From positions 1 through 6,775 of the forward strand of contig JAEZQS010000175.1 in NCBI GenBank assembly GCA_023412995.1: a DNA stretch of 6,775 nucleotides, in the 5' to 3' direction. The position numbers were made by a program, and so were the translations under genes. This document shows positions 4,851-6,775 of this stretch, in pieces (positions within the stretch are counted from its first letter, which is position 1; every line of letters begins with the position of its first letter). The DNA comes from Pseudomonadota bacterium. Its GTDB lineage: Bacteria > Pseudomonadota > Gammaproteobacteria > Xanthomonadales > Rhodanobacteraceae. Under the pieces are notes generated by a model. The model made no database searches and had not been told where the DNA came from. It was given only the letters and a program-made list of their open reading frames with translations.

Positions 4851-5710
4851 GCCTTGTCCTTGCCGGTACCGGTGTCGTGCCACTCGCCTTCGAACACGAA
4901 CGTCGCGGGTCCCGCCATCCACACCGGCTGGCCGGGGCCGTCCCAGTGGATGGCGAGTTCGCCGCCGGGCAGCGCCACGCGCACGCCCGGGGCGAGCTTA
5001 GCGCGTCGGCGCAGCACCGCAACCGCCGCGCAGGCGCCGCTGCCGCAGGCACGCGTTTCGCCGACGCCGCGCTCCCAGACCCGCAGGCTGATTGCGTCGG
5101 GCGCGAGCACCTGCGCGAACCCCACGTTGCACCCGTGCGGGAAGGCCGGCGAATGTTCCAGCAGCGGACCGAGCGTGGCCACCGCGGCCGCCTCGATGGC
5201 ATCCACCTCGACCAGCGCGTGCGGATTGCCCATCGAGACGGCGCCGACCTCGACCACCCCGCCCGGCGTGTCGATCGCATAGCGGTCGGTTGCCGCCTCG
5301 ACGCCTGGCAGCTGCAGCGGGATGGCGGCGGGTTCGAAGCGCGGCGCGCCCATGTCCACCCGCACCGTGCCGTCGGCCAGCAACTCGACCGCCACGGCTC
5401 CCGATGGCCCCTGCAGGCGTGCGCGGCCCGCTGCCAGCGCTCCGGCGCGCTCCAGCCAGCGCGCGACGCAGCGCACGCCGTTGCCGCACTGGCCGGCACG
5501 GCTGCCGTCGGTGTTCCAGATACCGTAGGCGAAGGCGCTGCTGCCGTCGCGGGCCGGCCCGATCGTCAGCAGCTGGTCGAAGCCGACGCCGGTGTGGCGG
5601 TCGGCCAGGCGGCGAATCGCGTCCGCGCCGAGGGCAAGCGGCGCAGCGCGGCAATCGACCACGACGAAATCATTGCCCAGCCCATGCATCTTGCTGAAGC
5701 GCAGGGCCAT
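4847..5710 (-). CDS. dapF: Diaminopimelate epimerase DapF
   Basis: The enzyme interconverts LL- and meso-diaminopimelate without a cofactor. The meso form feeds lysine synthesis and peptidoglycan cross-links, so this is cytoplasmic and normally essential. The 287-residue protein has the standard N-terminal motif KMHGLGNDFVVVD (7-19), the first catalytic cysteine Cys75 in QCGNGVRC, the substrate motif GNPH (161-164), and the second catalytic cysteine Cys222 in ETRACGSGACA. Both active-site cysteines are therefore intact. The start at 5710 gives the canonical MALRFSKMHG N-terminus. No Shine-Dalgarno is visible, but the lptM stop is only 10 nt upstream, so coupling is likely. The 3' end overlaps the DUF484 start by four bases (ATGA). 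The C-terminal tail (GTGKDKA) lies beyond the conserved domain. Confidence 0.98.
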   Translation of the reverse strand: MALRFSKMHGLGNDFVVVDCRAAPLALGADAIRRLADRHTGVGFDQLLTIGPARDGSSAFAYGIWNTDGSRAGQCGNGVRCVARWLERAGALAAGRARLQGPSGAVAVELLADGTVRVDMGAPRFEPAAIPLQLPGVEAATDRYAIDTPGGVVEVGAVSMGNPHALVEVDAIEAAAVATLGPLLEHSPAFPHGCNVGFAQVLAPDAISLRVWERGVGETRACGSGACAAVAVLRRRAKLAPGVRVALPGGELAIHWDGPGQPVWMAGPATFVFEGEWHDTGTGKDKA

Positions 5711-5720
5711 GCGGGCGCGA

Positions 5721-5912
5721 TCAGGCCCCGCTGGCGGGCGGCGGTACCGGCGGAACCGGCGGCTGCGGAACCGGCGGTGGCGGCGGAACCGGCACGTCCT
5801 TCGGTGCGGGTGGCGGCGGCGGCCGCACGAGGTCGCCCTTGTTGCCGCACCCGGCGAGGAGCGCGGTGGCCATCAGCGTGGAAACGAGCGGGACTAGCAG
5901 GCGGCCCGGCAT
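5721..5912 (-). CDS. lptM: LPS translocon maturation lipoprotein LptM (YifL family), proline-rich
   Basis: This is a small lipoprotein of 63 residues. It has a basic N-terminus, a hydrophobic signal (4-19) and the lipobox LLAGC, with lipidated Cys22, followed by the family signature GCGNKGDL (E. coli has GCGLKGPL). In E. coli the LptM protein (formerly YifL) binds the LptD/LptE translocon and promotes correct LptD disulfide formation, so it acts at the outer membrane. The C-terminal tail (31-63) is extreme: 20 of 33 residues are proline, including two runs of five. Such runs stall ribosomes without EF-P. The ATG at 5912 is chosen because GAGGAG lies 8 nt upstream of it. A GTG at 5921, within that Shine-Dalgarno, would add MNA. 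Its position directly before dapF matches E. coli and supports the identification of so short a protein. Confidence 0.88.
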   Translation of the reverse strand: MPGRLLVPLVSTLMATALLAGCGNKGDLVRPPPPPAPKDVPVPPPPPVPQPPVPPVPPPASGA

Positions 5913-5920
5913 GGCGTTCA

Positions 5921-5926
5921 CTCCTC
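5921..5926 (-). promoter_or_regulatory. Ribosome binding site of lptM
   Basis: GAGGAG on the minus strand is followed by an 8-nt spacer and the ATG at 5912. It is the strongest Shine-Dalgarno in the window and decides the lptM start, since the alternative GTG start at 5921 would overlap it. Confidence 0.75.
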
Positions 5927-5943
5927 GGCACAGGAACGGGCGC

Positions 5944-5970
5944 AGTATAGCGGCGCCAGACTGGCGCCAA
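5944..5970 (-). promoter_or_regulatory. Candidate promoter of the lptM-dapF operon
   Basis: The -10 element TATACT (5949-5944, five of six bases of TATAAT) is preceded after 15 bp by TTGGCG (5970-5965), a weak -35 with a short spacer. Transcription would begin near 5937, giving a leader of about 25 nt that contains the lptM Shine-Dalgarno. The GGCGCC dyad at 5952-5968 fills the space between the two boxes and overlaps the -35. Confidence 0.5.
5952..5968. promoter_or_regulatory. Perfect 8+1+8 dyad in the divergent promoter region (operator candidate)
   Basis: GGCGCCAG, a single A, and CTGGCGCC form a perfect inverted repeat of 17 bp. It lies between the -35 and -10 of the lptM promoter candidate and ends 6 bp before the -10 candidate of the plus-strand gene. 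Size and symmetry fit a site for a dimeric helix-turn-helix regulator acting on both directions. The regulator cannot be named. The dyad could also fold as a small hairpin, but neither adjacent transcript would clearly include it. Confidence 0.5.
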
Positions 5971-5974
5971 CCTG

Positions 5975-5980
5975 TATGCT
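5975..5980 (+). promoter_or_regulatory. Candidate -10 element of the plus-strand membrane gene, leaderless start
   Basis: TATGCT (four of six bases of TATAAT, preceded directly by TG) ends 6 nt before the ATG at 5987. Standard spacing would put the first transcribed base at the A of the start codon. There is no Shine-Dalgarno upstream of that ATG, in agreement with a leaderless mRNA. No good -35 is visible. Confidence 0.35.
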
Positions 5981-5986
5981 CGGGGC

Positions 5987-6664
5987 ATGCCGCTGACCGT
6001 TGCGCTTGCCGGGCTCTACATCGTCGCGCTGCTGTTCGCGCTGCTCGCGATCGCGCAGGGGCGGGCGGCGCGCCTGCGCTGGCGCACGCGCCACCGCATT
6101 GCCGCGACGCACCGCACGCTCTGGTCCATCGTCTTCCTCTTGCTGGCGTTGCTGGGCGCGCTGGTGGCCACGGCGCTGCTCGGCTACCGGCGCCTGGCTT
6201 CCGAGGCGCTGGTGGCGGAGGTCGCCACGCGCGCGCTCGGCAATGGCGACTGGGCCGTCACCCTGGCGCTACCCGATGGCAACCTGCGCACGCTGCAGCT
6301 GGCAGGCGACGACTGGCAACTGGATGCACGCGTGATCAAGTGGCGCAGCACCGCGGTCGTGCTCGGCGCGCCGCCGCTCTACCGGCTGGAACGCATCGGC
6401 GGGCGCTGGCGCGACATCGATGCCGAACGCTCGCGGCCGCGCAGCGTCGAATCACTTGCCGACCTGCCCCTGCCTGACCTGTGGATGCTCAAGCGCCGTT
6501 TCCCGGGCTGGCTGCCATGGGTCGATGCCGACTACGGCAGTGCCGCCTGGCTGCCCTTCGTCGAGGACGGCCGCTTCACTGTGAGCCTTGCGGCCGCCGG
6601 AGGACTGGTCGCGCGGCCTGCCGACGAGGCGACGGCCCGCCGCGTCGCCGAGAGCGGGTGGTAG
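5987..6664 (+). CDS. Two-pass inner-membrane protein of unknown function
   Basis: This 225-residue protein has hydrophobic segments at about 4-23 and 46-66, joined by a strongly basic loop (24-43, RAARLRWRTRHRIAATHR). By the positive-inside rule the loop is cytoplasmic and the C-terminal domain (67-225) periplasmic. That domain begins GYRRLASEALVAEVATR and contains GDDWQLDARVIKWR (107-120), LYRLERIGGRWRDI (131-144) and WLPWVDADYGSAAWLPF (175-191). Similar xanthomonad proteins are, as I recall, annotated loosely as cation/multidrug efflux pump or multidrug transporter, but two membrane spans and no transporter motif make that unconvincing. It is transcribed divergently from lptM across 74 bp and is followed after 16 nt by another membrane protein, so an envelope role is plausible. 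It may be leaderless (see 5975-5980). No function is assigned. Confidence 0.85.
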   Translation: MPLTVALAGLYIVALLFALLAIAQGRAARLRWRTRHRIAATHRTLWSIVFLLLALLGALVATALLGYRRLASEALVAEVATRALGNGDWAVTLALPDGNLRTLQLAGDDWQLDARVIKWRSTAVVLGAPPLYRLERIGGRWRDIDAERSRPRSVESLADLPLPDLWMLKRRFPGWLPWVDADYGSAAWLPFVEDGRFTVSLAAAGGLVARPADEATARRVAESGW

Positions 6665-6680
6665 GCAGGCGGATCGCGCC

Positions 6681-6775
6681 ATGAGCGAGCCGCGCGCACC
6701 CGACGCGCCACCGGCCGTCGTGCGCTCGCGCCTGCGCTGGGCCTGGTGGCTGCTGGCGTGGCTGTCGCTCGTTTT
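6681..6775 (+). CDS. Start of a membrane protein, truncated by window end (possibly DUF454/YbaN-like)
   Basis: Thirty-one codons are present from the ATG at 6681, preceded by AGGCGGA with a 7-nt spacer, 16 nt after the previous stop codon. The translation has a polar proline-rich start (MSEPRAPDAPPAVV), arginines, then a hydrophobic stretch RWAWWLLAWLSLV that runs off the end, so the protein begins with a membrane helix and a cytoplasmic N-terminus. The pattern R-W-x-W-x-x-L-A-W-L-S-L-V resembles the beginning of DUF454 (YbaN-type) inner-membrane proteins, but 31 residues are too few to be sure. The tight spacing suggests one operon with the preceding membrane gene. Confidence 0.7.
   Translation, partial: MSEPRAPDAPPAVVRSRLRWAWWLLAWLSLV

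Noticed and set aside
4851..4922. 24-residue N-terminal extension of the DUF484 protein
   Set aside because: It would lie inside dapF, is arginine-rich and unlike the family. The ATG at 4850 has a good AAGGA and the usual ATGA coupling.

Overview
This is a GC-rich chromosomal segment from a gammaproteobacterium. It is most likely a member of the Xanthomonadaceae/Lysobacteraceae (Lysobacter, Luteimonas or Xanthomonas relatives). That assignment rests on the gene order lptM-dapF-DUF484-xerC-hslV-hslU, the short HslV propeptide, and the heptamer-repeat islands between genes. I cannot name the genus from the sequence alone.

Layout. A 74-bp divergent intergenic region (5913-5986) separates two transcription units. 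To the left, on the minus strand, runs a housekeeping cluster: lptM (outer-membrane LPS-machinery lipoprotein), dapF (lysine/peptidoglycan precursor synthesis), a DUF484/YigA protein, xerC (chromosome dimer resolution), hslV and hslU (ATP-dependent protease), an unrecognised 204-residue protein, and a DUF971 protein at the left edge. The first four genes are packed tightly (10-nt gap, ATGA overlap, 1-nt gap). To the right, on the plus strand, are a two-pass membrane protein of unknown function and the beginning of another membrane protein cut by the window end.

How the genes relate. lptM-dapF-yigA-xerC matches the E. coli yifL-dapF-yigA-xerC order. hslV-hslU-DUF971 matches an arrangement known from Pseudomonas. 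Here the two blocks are joined, with a sigma-32-like promoter candidate in the 79-bp xerC-hslV gap that could give hslVU its own heat-shock control. The divergent region contains a perfect 8+1+8 dyad lying over the candidate lptM promoter and just upstream of the membrane-protein gene, so it is a possible shared operator.

Most unusual content. Three gene ends (hslV, hslU, DUF971) run directly into tandem 7-bp repeats that are G-rich on the mRNA strand. Two of these islands, between hslV and hslU and between hslU and the 204-residue gene, are complete. In each, a G-rich heptamer arm follows the stop codon, a core of about 58 nt comes next, and a complementary C-rich arm precedes the next start codon. 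The heptamer differs between islands (GGGAATG in one, GGGGCTA in the other), but within each island the arms match each other, so pairing is conserved while sequence is not. In the hslV-hslU island the repeat encodes the last six residues and the stop codon of HslV, and its other arm ends 4 nt before the hslU start codon. This looks like a dispersed structured element, possibly forming G-quadruplexes or a long stem that links the hslV stop to the hslU start.
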